A stretch of DNA of 64,000 nt, from positions 1 through 64,000 of the forward strand of contig JAFUVB010000019.1 in NCBI GenBank assembly GCA_017471245.1, in the 5' to 3' direction. A model generated the notes under the pieces. That model was not told where the DNA came from. It made no database searches and saw only the letters and a program-made list of their open reading frames with translations. This document shows, piece after piece, positions 50,793 through 61,100 of the stretch; the stretch's first letter is position 1, and every line of letters begins with the position of its first letter. A program made the position numbers and the translations under genes. Origin of the DNA: Prevotella sp. GTDB taxonomy: Bacteria; Bacteroidota; Bacteroidia; Bacteroidales; Bacteroidaceae.

Positions 50793-52076
50793 TTATCTGA
50801 ATAGTTTGCCCGAAAGGGCTGTTACGGTAAAAGTAACGACACACGACATAAGCACGACAATGAAAAACAGATGATAGCCGATAAGCGACTGCAAAATGCC
50901 TGAGAGCATGACGGGTATCATCATGGAAAACGCCATGATTGCCTTGGCAAGTGTTCGGTGGGAATCATTCACAGAGGGCTGACTCACCTTGTTAAGCAAG
51001 GATATATAAAAGGCGAAACCTATGCCATAGCCCAGCTGCTCTACAAAAAGCCAGAAACTGATCACTGCCAGATTCTCGGGCTGCGTATAACTCAGGACGA
51101 CATATCCCACATCGGGCAGAGTCATTGCGCATGCCATCCACCACATCCAGTGCCGCAACCCGTCGCGATGCAGCACCTTGGTGGCAAATACATTTCCGAT
51201 GGCAAGGCCGATAATCGCCACCGTTCCCATCACCAAGCCATATTCCTGCGGCGACAACCCAAGTCCCCCGTTGTGAATAGAATCGAGCAGGAACAGCAGG
51301 CTCACCTTTCCGAGCAGTGCTTCGGGCAGACGATAGAGCGTCAGAAAGAGAAGAATGGTGACGGCAAAAGGCTTCGAAGCAAACGAATTCCAGCTAATCA
51401 GACACTCATCCCACACCTGGCGCAGCCCAACACGTTGGCGCAGGGTGTTCTTGTCATTAGGAAGTACATAGGCATGATACAGGAAAGAAGCCAGCAGCAG
51501 ACCGGCAACGATATAGAAAACGAGACTCCACGAATAACGAATGCTGTTTCGATAGAGCACCTGCATGTTGCCGGCAAGCATCACCAGCACACCCTGCCCC
51601 ACCACCTTTGCCAGTTTCTCAGAAATAGTCCTGATGAACTGACGCCGCTGCATCACGGCTTCGTTGTCACGATATCCGCCTTCCGTTGCCGCTCTTCTGT
51701 ACAATGTGCCAAGCGCCTCGTTGTGAACTGCGCTGGAAAAAGCAACAAGCCAAAAGAGGAAAAGCGACCCTTGCAGCCATCTCACTGCAGGTATGGTGAA
51801 GGCAATGCCGCCAATGCCGGCGCCAAGCAGTATTTCTGTCAGCAACAGCCAATAGCGGCAGTTGTACAGCCTGTCTACAAATGGTTTCCACAACGGCTTA
51901 ATCACCCACGGAACATAAAGCCATGCCACGTAAAAAGTGATTTCTGCGTTGTCGAGTCCCAGCTGTTTATAAAGGATGACAGACAAAGTCATGACTACCA
52001 CCTGCGCCATGCCCTTCGTGAAATATGAAGAGGGAAGCCACATCAGGGGATTTGCATATCGTTCTCGTCTTATCAT
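50793..52076 (-). CDS. AmpG-like MFS permease (second copy)
   Basis: 427 residues, 12 predicted helices. It starts PLMWLPSSYFTKGMAQVVVMTLSVILYKQLGLDNAEITFYVAWLYVPWVIKPLWKPFVD, the AmpG-type signature (permease for GlcNAc-anhydroMurNAc-peptides). It is similar along its length to the product of the next gene, including FVEQLGYGIGFAFYISLL. Its start overlaps the stop of that gene (ATGA). The pair may be two specificities or a heteromeric permease. The link to the SpoIID fusion upstream supports cell-wall fragment uptake. Confidence 0.85.
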   Translation of the reverse strand: MIRRERYANPLMWLPSSYFTKGMAQVVVMTLSVILYKQLGLDNAEITFYVAWLYVPWVIKPLWKPFVDRLYNCRYWLLLTEILLGAGIGGIAFTIPAVRWLQGSLFLFWLVAFSSAVHNEALGTLYRRAATEGGYRDNEAVMQRRQFIRTISEKLAKVVGQGVLVMLAGNMQVLYRNSIRYSWSLVFYIVAGLLLASFLYHAYVLPNDKNTLRQRVGLRQVWDECLISWNSFASKPFAVTILLFLTLYRLPEALLGKVSLLFLLDSIHNGGLGLSPQEYGLVMGTVAIIGLAIGNVFATKVLHRDGLRHWMWWMACAMTLPDVGYVVLSYTQPENLAVISFWLFVEQLGYGIGFAFYISLLNKVSQPSVNDSHRTLAKAIMAFSMMIPVMLSGILQSLIGYHLFFIVVLMSCVVTFTVTALSGKLFR

Positions 52077-53347
52077 TCTTGCTTCTTTTTGCCGAATTCA
52101 GGATCTATTTTGATAAACATGCAGACAACAAACGTAGCTATACAGCAAACAATTGTCCACACGAAGAAATGACGATAACCGAGAGTTTTTTGTAACCATC
52201 CAGCTGCCATTCCCGGCAACATCATACCCAATGCCATAAAACCTGTACAAATGGCATAATGCGAAGTCTTATGCTCACCTTCAGAAAAATAAATCAGATA
52301 AAGCATATAGGCAGTGAACCCAAAGCCATATCCAAACTGCTCGATGAACACACATGCGTTCACAGTGAACAAACTGCCGGGTTGCACATAGCTCAAATAC
52401 ACATATACCAGATCGGGCAAGGTGATGGCGCATACCATTGGCCACAACCATTTCTTCAGTCCGCCACGAGAAGCAGCGATACCACCAAGTATTCCTCCGA
52501 TGGTAAGTCCGATAATGCCAATAGTACCGTAGATTACGCCCACCTGTTCAGTGGTAAGTCCCAATCCGCCGCTCTCTGTCGGGTCGAGCATGAATGGGGT
52601 AATGAGCTTCACCAACTGTGCTTCCGGCAACCGATAGAGCAACATGAAGAGAATGGCAACGAGCGCATGCTCTTTCTTGAAGAACGACTTGAACGTCTCA
52701 AAGAACTCTTTCATGATGTTGGTTGCCGCGACATTCTCTACAGGATGGTCACTCACAGGACGTGGCAACACCCATCCGTGATAGATTCCCATTAACAGGA
52801 AGAAAGCGGAAAGGATGGCAAAGACCACCGTCCATGCAAATGGTATGCTGCCAGACGACTCTTCCAAGTGACCGGCAATGATCACCAGCAACCCCTGACC
52901 TGCCACCGTGGCAATCCGATAGAACGTGCTGCGTATTCCCACAAACAGCGACTGCTCATGATCAGACAGCCCGTGCATATAGAAACCGTCGGCAGCGATA
53001 TCATGTGTCGCCGAAGTGAATGCCACGAGCCAAAATGCCGCTAAGGTGAACTTGAAAAACAGCGAGGTGGGCAGTGCGAAGGCAATGCACGCAAAGGCAA
53101 TGGCGATAAGAAACTGCATGGTAACAGTCCACCATCTCTTGGTTTTCACCAAATCCACGAATGGACTCCAGAAAGGCTTGATTACCCATGGCAGATACAG
53201 CCATCCCGTATAAAAGGCAATTTCCGTATTAGATATGCCCAATCGCTTATACATGATGACAGAAATGGTCATCACGGCAACATAAGGAAGTCCCTCTGCA
53301 AAATAGAGAGTGGGAATCCACGCCCATGGAGAATGCTTCTTTTCCAT
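52073..53347 (-). CDS. AmpG-like MFS permease (first copy)
   Basis: 424 residues from the ATG at 53347 (MEKKHSPWAWIPTLYFAEGLPY); the longer frame would run back into the fusion gene. AmpG-like features are FAEGLPYVAVMTISVIMYKRLGISNTEIAFYTGWLYLPWVIKPFWSPFVD, SATHDIAADGFYMHGL and FIEQFGYGFGFTAYMLYL. The motif DIAADGFY is typical of AmpG. It imports muropeptides released by wall turnover. The ATG lies 2 nt beyond the stop of the large fusion gene (53349), indicating translational coupling. Confidence 0.87.
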   Translation of the reverse strand: MEKKHSPWAWIPTLYFAEGLPYVAVMTISVIMYKRLGISNTEIAFYTGWLYLPWVIKPFWSPFVDLVKTKRWWTVTMQFLIAIAFACIAFALPTSLFFKFTLAAFWLVAFTSATHDIAADGFYMHGLSDHEQSLFVGIRSTFYRIATVAGQGLLVIIAGHLEESSGSIPFAWTVVFAILSAFFLLMGIYHGWVLPRPVSDHPVENVAATNIMKEFFETFKSFFKKEHALVAILFMLLYRLPEAQLVKLITPFMLDPTESGGLGLTTEQVGVIYGTIGIIGLTIGGILGGIAASRGGLKKWLWPMVCAITLPDLVYVYLSYVQPGSLFTVNACVFIEQFGYGFGFTAYMLYLIYFSEGEHKTSHYAICTGFMALGMMLPGMAAGWLQKTLGYRHFFVWTIVCCIATFVVCMFIKIDPEFGKKKQE

Positions 53348-53348
53348 A

Positions 53349-56300
53349 CTATCTATATATTTTCCTGATTTCTGCACCCTGGTAATAGTGCAGCAATATC
53401 TCATCGTAAGAGTAACCTTTCTCACCCATCACGGCCGCACCGATCTGGCAGAGCCCCACGCCATGTCCCCATCCTGTTCCGTTCAAGACGAACTTTTGGG
53501 GAATTCCGAGGATGAAGTCTTTCGACTCAACCTCAAAAGCACTGCTGTAAAGATGTGTCTCACTCAATGCGCGACGTATCTCCAGCTCTTTTCCGATGGT
53601 GAACTGCCGCTCCGTTCCCACTATTTTCAGTTTACTGATGCGCCCGCTCTTTCCACGCTCCACAGCCTCAAGCGACACGATTTCTCCGAAATTCATCTTC
53701 AGTTTGCGCTCAATCAGTCGGCGCAACTCATCCTGAGTATACTCCACTTTCCATCGATAGAAGTCGGAAGTCTCCTGATCATAGTCGTTGAGAACCTGCG
53801 AAAGGATGTGCCTGTCCTTCGTGTTACAGAAGGGATCTCCATCGGGTGTGGCGGCATCACGCACGGAAACAAGATAAGGTTTGGGCGTATCCTCCCAACA
53901 ATACTGGAATTCCTCCGTCTGCCCTCCGCAACACTTGCTAAAACGGGCATCACAGATGGCACCGTCGTACATCAGTATCTGCCCCCGCGTAGCCTTGACA
54001 GCATCCACCACATGAATGTTGCTCGCCTTGGTAATACCCTGATAACGCTGGCAATGGTCATCGGCGCACACATCGAAGATGGTATGGTCGTCGCGGTCGT
54101 ACCAGCGGATCAGTTCATCCTCCTTCTTGATAAACGAGAAGAAGTTGTTGCCGCCCGCGCTCTGGTTCTTGCGCTTCTCCATTTGCGCCAGCAGCCAACT
54201 GCGCGAAATAACGGCATGCGCCTTGAGGAATTCCAGAGACGAGGTGGCGCTCATTTCGCTGGATATCACACTGGTGAGATAGCTTTCCACTGGCAATTCG
54301 TTGATGGCGCATATCTTTCCCTCTTCCACCACTAACCGAAGTGTGCCAAGAAACGTTTGCGTTTCTTTTCTCTCCCAGTGAAAATTCACCCCGATGGTGA
54401 CATCCTTGATAGAAAACGACGCATCTTTGGTCTGCGGAATGAATCTCAATTCGCGATACTGGCTGCCATTCCACAATATTCCGCCCTCAGAGAACTCCAC
54501 CGACTGCTCACCGTTGATCAGCTCGCCCTTGGCGGTATATGCCTTGTTCAGCGAGAACAAGATTCTCTCGGCACTGACAATCCCCACTTCCACCATGGGC
54601 TCCTTGTCAAACTGGAGTGAGAAAGCTGACGCATTGGCAGCTACACCGTTGCCTTTGATGCGGTCGACCACGGCCGTTGCCTCCTTTTCCGTAAGACTAA
54701 CTTCCTTCAATATGGCAGCAACCTGCTCAGCAGTGATTTTCTCGATATCCTCCTGACGCGGTGTGATGAGCAGCCCCGACATGTCTAATGCCCCGGGACT
54801 GATGAGGAGCTTGCTGTTTCCTTCTGCGTAATAGCAGTCGGGGCGATGTTTCTTCCTTAAGAACACCACCGAAAGGATGTCATCACCGCTTCGCCATGAC
54901 ACGATATTCATCATTGGCTCCTCGCCTGACGCGCTGTTATCCATTGCCTTATACACCCTGCGGAACAATTGCACGCCCACTTTTTCGCTACGGCTCTTGA
55001 TGAGCAGGGCAGGTGCGGGATAGTCGTTGACGTATGCAATGTATTCTTCTTCACTTTCATGATGAGAACAGACGACGGTCAGATTGCGTGCAAGGCGCTG
55101 CCATTCGGTCTGTAGGGGTACGATTCCGCTCGTTCCTGCCTGGAAATGCAAGTGATCGGGAGCACTGGCACCACACTTGGGACCGTTGTAGAACACCATC
55201 AGTCCGGGATGGCTTGCCAGCAATCGGTAGATCAATCCGAAATGTTCCTTGATGCTTTGCGGCTGATGCCTGCGGGCAGGAACGGTGAAATGCATGGGAA
55301 GGATGGGGAACGGATTCACCAAAAGGCGGTAATCATTGTCGATGTCTGCATACATCTGCGCTGCCGGGCGGTTGGCATCGCAGAGGAAGCACGGCCGATG
55401 GTCGAGCGCCTGCTTGTCGATCTTGGCACCTGTCGACACGATTCTGGCGGGATTGAACTGCACTTTCAGCGTGATGCCACCCACGGCAACATCTTTCGTA
55501 ACCACCTGCTGCAAGTCGCGATAACGACGATTGGCATCCTCCCAGGTTTCTAATTGCCGGTCGAAGAAACGTGTCAGGGCGCTTCCCTCTCCTATCATTT
55601 CCTTTCCTTCAACCATCTTTTGCCGTGCAAGTATCTCCATGGTGCGCAGGCGGTCTTTATACAGATTGTTGGCGTTCACCTTCTCCACACTGAGTGCGGC
55701 ATCACTGTTTCCGCCCCAACGACGGCACAGATACAGCTCGTCATAGATGCGACCGATGCGATAGCAGCGGCTGAATGCCAGCCCCAGAGCATAGTCTTCG
55801 CCATAGCTTGTGTTAGGAAACCGAATCTGCCTGAGCAAGGGGGTGAAGAAGGCACGTGGCGCTCCTAATCCGTTGATGCGCAGTGCATTGTTCATACCAT
55901 TGCCCTCTGTCCATTCTGCATGTGAGATGAGTCCCGGCGGCAAGGTGTTAAGGGCAAAATCGCACATGCGGTAACTGCCCACTATCATCGCCGCCTTCTG
56001 CTCGTGGAAAGCATCCACGATGCGTTGCAAGGTATCGGGCGAGGAATAGAGATCGTCGCTGTCGAGCTGCACGGCAAAGCGGCCGCAATGGCAATCATTG
56101 ACTGCCATGTTCCAGCATCCGCCGATTCCAAGGTCGTTTCTTTCGGGAGTGAGCACCACGAGCCTGCCTTCAGAGGCTGGCTGCATGGATTTCAGGATTT
56201 CGCCTGTATGGTCGGTGGAATGATTATCCACCACTATGACGTTATAGTTGAACTTTGTTTTTTGTTCCAATGCACTCCTCACGGCATCGGCAATGGTCTT

Positions 56301-57050
56301 CTCGCGATTGAACACGGGTATCACCACCGAGGCTTCTACGTCGAAATGCTGCTCGTTGAAATCGGGGACTCGATAGTAAGATGTGTCGATAAAGGCACCA
56401 ATCTCGCGCAAATGCCTCGTAACGGCTCGCTCCATCTCCACCTGCACCTCACGGTTGGCGGGGTTCACATAGTCGAACTGTTTCTCTCCGCTTGCCCTGA
56501 GATCGCTCTCCTGCTCGGTATAGAGGTATTCGTTCAGATGAAACAGCGCCCCCTTTCTGCTCATGAAGAGCCTGAAATCGTAGAGCGCGGCATACCGATA
56601 GGCTTCTGATGAGCCGTCGGCCTCAGCCTTCATCGCATATTCTTTCAGCAGACTGCCCTTGACAAGCCACACGCTGCCGAAGTCGAAATCGTCGCGCACG
56701 CTGCCCAACTGATGGTCAATCACGGGATGGCGCACCGTGTTGCCGCCCTCCACGGAATAGCGGTCGGCATACACCATGGCTGCATCCGTCTCTGTTGCAG
56801 CACGAAGCATGCGCTGCAATGCCCCGTCGCCCAAGGCAACGGGCGCATCTTTCAGATAGAACAGCGCATAGTCGGCATCAATGAGTTCTGCCATTTCGCT
56901 CAGTATGCGCGAGGGCATCAGTCGCTCGGTCACTTCGCCGTCAATCCAAAACAGCCTTCTTATCACGTAGCTATCCTCCAAATGCCTTGCCACGGCGCAC
57001 TTCGCGTCGGCATTCCGGCAAAAGAAGAATGCGTCAATCTTGCTTCTCAT
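53349..57050 (-). CDS. Giant fusion: glycosyltransferase + DUF4922 (HIT-like nucleotidyltransferase) + SpoIID
   Basis: 1233 residues. (1) 1-235: degenerate GT-A-like region (DYALFYLKD...FDFGSVWLVKGSLLKEY). (2) 238-460: GT2 glycosyltransferase, SVVIPVFNREKTIADAVRSAL, with the metal motif LDSDDL at 329-334 and GEDYALGL. (3) About 510-740: DUF4922, with NPFPILPMHFTVPARRH and HLHFQ (633-637), the HxHxQ triad of the GalT/Ap4A-phosphorylase branch of the HIT superfamily. (4) About 830-1233: SpoIID/LytB, with the SEM glutamate (Glu932) that is catalytic in SpoIID lytic transglycosylases and a GWGHGVGLCQIGA end. No signal peptide is evident, which is odd for a wall hydrolase. Two AmpG-like genes follow directly. 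Confidence 0.85.
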   Translation of the reverse strand: MRSKIDAFFFCRNADAKCAVARHLEDSYVIRRLFWIDGEVTERLMPSRILSEMAELIDADYALFYLKDAPVALGDGALQRMLRAATETDAAMVYADRYSVEGGNTVRHPVIDHQLGSVRDDFDFGSVWLVKGSLLKEYAMKAEADGSSEAYRYAALYDFRLFMSRKGALFHLNEYLYTEQESDLRASGEKQFDYVNPANREVQVEMERAVTRHLREIGAFIDTSYYRVPDFNEQHFDVEASVVIPVFNREKTIADAVRSALEQKTKFNYNVIVVDNHSTDHTGEILKSMQPASEGRLVVLTPERNDLGIGGCWNMAVNDCHCGRFAVQLDSDDLYSSPDTLQRIVDAFHEQKAAMIVGSYRMCDFALNTLPPGLISHAEWTEGNGMNNALRINGLGAPRAFFTPLLRQIRFPNTSYGEDYALGLAFSRCYRIGRIYDELYLCRRWGGNSDAALSVEKVNANNLYKDRLRTMEILARQKMVEGKEMIGEGSALTRFFDRQLETWEDANRRYRDLQQVVTKDVAVGGITLKVQFNPARIVSTGAKIDKQALDHRPCFLCDANRPAAQMYADIDNDYRLLVNPFPILPMHFTVPARRHQPQSIKEHFGLIYRLLASHPGLMVFYNGPKCGASAPDHLHFQAGTSGIVPLQTEWQRLARNLTVVCSHHESEEEYIAYVNDYPAPALLIKSRSEKVGVQLFRRVYKAMDNSASGEEPMMNIVSWRSGDDILSVVFLRKKHRPDCYYAEGNSKLLISPGALDMSGLLITPRQEDIEKITAEQVAAILKEVSLTEKEATAVVDRIKGNGVAANASAFSLQFDKEPMVEVGIVSAERILFSLNKAYTAKGELINGEQSVEFSEGGILWNGSQYRELRFIPQTKDASFSIKDVTIGVNFHWERKETQTFLGTLRLVVEEGKICAINELPVESYLTSVISSEMSATSSLEFLKAHAVISRSWLLAQMEKRKNQSAGGNNFFSFIKKEDELIRWYDRDDHTIFDVCADDHCQRYQGITKASNIHVVDAVKATRGQILMYDGAICDARFSKCCGGQTEEFQYCWEDTPKPYLVSVRDAATPDGDPFCNTKDRHILSQVLNDYDQETSDFYRWKVEYTQDELRRLIERKLKMNFGEIVSLEAVERGKSGRISKLKIVGTERQFTIGKELEIRRALSETHLYSSAFEVESKDFILGIPQKFVLNGTGWGHGVGLCQIGAAVMGEKGYSYDEILLHYYQGAEIRKIYR

Positions 57051-57097
57051 ATTTCAAAAGTTAGTAATGCCATCATCCATACAGATGAATTTCTGTG

Positions 57098-57105
57098 CAA
57101 AGATA
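57098..57105 (-). promoter_or_regulatory. -7 box for the fusion-ampG operon
   Basis: CAAAGATA (TATCTTTG on the minus strand) matches TAnnTTTG, 48 nt before the ATG at 57050. Confidence 0.65.
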
Positions 57106-57290
57106 CGAATAAGCAAGTGAAATGCAAAAGAAAATCGGTTTTTCTTTTGCACATTCGAGCAAAAGTTTCATCTCATAACGTGCTAAAGAGCGGGAACGCA
57201 ACCTCTATCCGACATCTGTCTATGCGGAATTGCTTGCCAGAAAGCACGTCCTATCACGGTGCCGTCCCTATAGCAAAAACGCACTTATGA

Positions 57291-57720
57291 GGCACCTGAG
57301 CATATCATGTTGATTATCAGATAAATAGAGAATTTTAAGTGGCACCCGCTGCGACACCCGCTGCGACACCCAGGGGGAGTTAAGAGTTAAGAGTTAGGAA
57401 GTTAAGAATTAAGAATTAAGAGTTAAGAAAATATGAATTGAGAATTAAGAATTAAGGAGTATAGGAGTAAAGGAGTGTAGACGAATGTCATGCTACAGAT
57501 TACCCGTACTCGAATGTATTTTCTAATCTTCTAATCCTCATTCCCGAGCTGTGCTCGCCTACCCGTAGCCTTTCACCTCTTAACTCATTTTTTCTTAACT
57601 CTTAATTCTTAACTCTTAACTCACCCTGGGTGTCGCAGCAGGTGTCGCAGCGGGTGTCGCAGCGGGTGCCACTTAAAATCCCCTATTTATCTGATAATCA
57701 ACATGATATGCTCAGGTGCC
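57291..57720. repeat. 430-bp near-perfect inverted-repeat element
   Basis: The outer 38 bp (57291-57328 and 57683-57720) are exactly complementary. The arms then continue with GGCACCCGCTGCGACACCC repeats (two on the left, three on the right) and with GTTAAGA-type heptamers, so arm length exceeds 100 bp on each side of a centre at about 57450-57590. No open frame or transposase. The tip GGCACCTGAGC is shared with the element at 25283. It is either a non-autonomous mobile element or a very large extrudable hairpin. Confidence 0.8.
57379..57456. repeat. Heptamer repeats within the inverted-repeat arm
   Basis: The left arm reads GAGTTAA GAGTTAA GAGTTAG, then GTTAAGA ATTAAGA ATTAAGA GTTAAGA and two further ATTAAGA copies. 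The mirror set occupies about 57575-57622. It is the same 7-bp family as at 5914, 24261 and 59740. Confidence 0.65.
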
Positions 57721-57840
57721 GAGAATTTCGTTTTTTTACCTTAAGAGGATGGCGTTTCTGTTGGCTTTTGAGCATGAAAAACCGATGGGGGTACGTGAAA
57801 AAAGCAACTGCAAAATGTTGCAATGATGTCTTCACGCCAT

Positions 57841-57951
57841 CAAAAAAAATGCTTCCATACATCAAAAACTATGCTCCTATTCATCAAAAACTATGTTTTT
57901 GCCTGCAAGAACCTACGTTTTTGGCACCCGAAACCTATGGTTTTGCGCTGC
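57841..57951. repeat. 22-bp intergenic repeat array (5 units)
   Basis: Units start at 57841, 57863, 57885, 57907 and 57930. Cores are degenerate: AAAAAAAATGCTTCC, AAAAACTATGCTCCT, AAAAACTATGTTTTT, AGAACCTACGTTTTT and AAACCTATGGTTTT. It lies between the 430-bp inverted repeat and the carB promoter. Confidence 0.7.
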
Positions 57952-58054
57952 ATGTGATAATGTTTCACCGCCCACTCCTCAGCAAAGAAGATACAAAAAT
58001 ATGAAAAAGCGGATGAAAACGCAGACAATTTGACGATTATTAAAAAAAAATGCG

Positions 58055-58062
58055 TAACTTTG
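58055..58062 (+). promoter_or_regulatory. -7 box for carB
   Basis: TAACTTTG matches TAnnTTTG; a TTTG -33-like box is at about 58029. The carB ATG lies 40 nt downstream of the box. Confidence 0.65.
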
Positions 58063-58102
58063 CACGGATTAATTGGAACATCAATAAACAAACAGGATAA
58101 AC

Positions 58103-61100
58103 ATGAAGAAAAAGTTGAATAAAGTGCTGGTACTCGGTTCCGGCGCTTTAAAAATCGGACAGGCTGGCGAGTTCGACTATTCCGGCTCGCAAGCCCTCAA
58201 GGCATTGCGTGAAGAAGGCATCAGTTCGGTATTGGTAAACCCGAACATTGCTACCATCCAGACATCGGAGGGCGTTGCCGACAAGGTGTATTTCCAACCC
58301 GTAAACACCCACTTCGTCACAGAGATCATCAAGAAAGAGCGCCCAGACGGCATCTTGCTGGCGTTTGGTGGTCAGACCGCCTTGAACTGTGGCACAGAGC
58401 TTTATCAGAAAGGGATTCTTAAAGAGTATGGCGTGGAAGTGCTCGGCACCTCCGTGGAGGCCATCATGAACACAGAAGACCGTGACCTGTTTGTGAAGAA
58501 ACTCAGCGAGGTGGATCTGAAAGTGCCTGTAAGCCATGCCGTTGAGAACATGGACGATGCCCTGAAGGCAGCGAGGGAGATTGGCTACCCCATCATGATA
58601 CGCTCGGCCTATGCGCTTGGCGGTTTGGGATCGGGAATCTGCCCCGACGAAAAGACATTCATCGAACTGGCTGAGAGCGCTTTCACCTTTGCTCCGCAGA
58701 TTCTCGTAGAGGAAAGTCTGAAAGGCTGGAAGGAAATAGAGTTTGAATGCATCCGCGATGCCAACGACCGGTGCTTCACCGTGGCATCTATGGAAAACTT
58801 CGACCCGTTAGGAATCCACACTGGCGAGAGTATTGTGGTGGCTCCCACTTGCTCGCTGACCGAGGAACAGGTGAAAATGTTGCAGGAAATCACCATCCGC
58901 TGCGTGAAACACCTGTGCATCGTGGGCGAATGCAATATCCAGTTTGCCTTCAATGCCCAGACCAACGACTACCGAATCATCGAAATCAATGCCCGATTGA
59001 GCCGCTCGTCAGCCTTGGCATCAAAGGCAACGGGCTACCCCCTCGCTTTCGTCGCCGCAAAAATCGCATTGGGATATACGCTCGACCAGATCGGCGAGAT
59101 GGGAACCACATCGTCTGCCTATGTGGCTCCAAGCCTTGACTATATGATTTGTAAGATTCCGCGCTGGGATCTCACCAAATTCGCGGGCGTGAGCCGTCTG
59201 ATTGGCTCGTCCATGAAGTCGGTAGGCGAAATCATGTCCATCGGCCGCTCTTTCGAAGAGATGATTCAAAAGGGCTTGCGAATGATAGGACAGGGCATGC
59301 ACGGATTCGTTGGCAACGACCATACGAAGTTCGACAACCTCGAAGAAGAGCTTCAGAACCCCACCGACCTGCGCATCTTCGCCATCGCACAGGCGCTGGA
59401 AGAGGGATATTCCATCGAGCGCATTGAGGAACTGACAAAGATTGACACTTGGTTCCTGGAGCGACTGAAGCATATTGTCGACTTAAAGCGCGAGCTGCTG
59501 AACTATAACACATTGGAGGAACTGCCCGACGAGCTGCTGCTTGAGGTGAAACGTGCTGGATTCTCTGACTTCCAGATTGCCCGCTTTGTGCTCAAGCCGC
59601 ACGAGGGAAACATGGAGAAGCAGAACCTGGAAGTGCGCCGCTACCGCAAACAGAAGGGAATCCTTCCCAGCGTGAAGCGCATTCCGACAGTAGCAAGTGA
59701 GCATCCGGAACTGACTAACTACCTGTATTTCACTTACGGAAGTGAAGAGTTAAGAGTGAAGAGTGAAGAATCTACTTCTGCACGGGGCAATGCAGATTCT
59801 GGCGCGGCAGCAAATTCTTCTCTCTTCACTATTCACTCTTCACTTGCTAAGCACGACATCGACTATTACAAGAATGAGAAATCGGTGGTGGTGCTCGGTT
59901 CCGGTGCCTATCGCATCGGCTCCAGCGTGGAGTTCGACTGGTGCTCGGTCAATGCCATCAACACTGCGCGGAAACTGGGCTACAAGTCGATCATGATCAA
60001 TTATAATCCGGAGACGGTGTCAACAGACTACGACATGTGCGACCGCCTCTATTTCGATGAGCTGTCATTAGAGCGCGTGCTCGACGTGATAGATCTGGAA
60101 GAGCCGCGCGGCGTCATTGTGAGCGTGGGCGGACAGATTCCAAACAACCTCGCCATGAAACTGTATCGCCAGGGGGTTCCCGTTTTGGGAACGTCGCCGG
60201 TAGATATCGACCGCGCTGAGAACAGAGACAAGTTCTCGGCAATGCTCGACAAGCTGGATATCGACCAGCCTGCATGGCGCGCACTGACATCTTTCGAAGA
60301 TGTAAAGGAATTCGTTGATCAGGTGGGCTACCCAGTACTGGTGCGTCCATCATACGTGCTTTCCGGTGCAGCCATGAACGTTTGCTACGACGACGAGGAG
60401 CTTCACCGTTTCCTCAACATGGCAACCGAGGTGTCGAAAGAATTCCCCGTCGTTGTGAGCCAGTTCATGCAAGACACGAAAGAGATTGAGTTTGATGCCG
60501 TTGCCGACAAGGGTGAAGTGGTGGAATATGCCATATCCGAACACGTGGAGTATGCCGGCGTTCACTCGGGCGATGCCACAATGGTGTTCCCGGCGCAGCA
60601 TATTTATTTCTCCACAATCCGACAAATCAAGAAAATTGCACGGAAAATAGCGAAGGAACTGAACATCAGCGGACCATTCAACATCCAGTTCCTGGCAAAG
60701 AATCGTCAGGTGAGGGTGATCGAATGCAACCTGCGTGCCAGCCGATCATTCCCCTTCGTTTCAAAGATTCTGAAGCGCAACTTCATCGAAACAGCCACGA
60801 AGATCATGCTCGATGCACCCTATTCAAGACCCGACAGGAGCGAATTCGACATCGACCGCATCGGTGTGAAGGCGAGCCAGTTCTCGTTTGCCCGACTTCA
60901 GAATGCCGATCCCGTGTTAGGAGTTGACATGAGTTCCACGGGAGAAGTGGGTTGCCTCGGCGACGATCTGAACGAAGCACTGCTCAATGCGCTCATCGCC
61001 ACGGGCTACCGCATCCCGAAGAAGAGCGTGCTGATATCTTCTGGTGGAGTGAAAGGCAAAGTCGACCTGTTGGAACCTGTACGCGAACTGGCAAAGAACG

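Noticed and set aside
53349-57050. Assembly error merging separate genes
   Set aside because: Reading frame, composition and linkers are continuous over 3.7 kb; cannot be excluded from sequence alone but nothing points to it.
57051-58102. carA upstream of carB
   Set aside because: The region holds only repeats and promoters; no small-subunit coding sequence in any frame.
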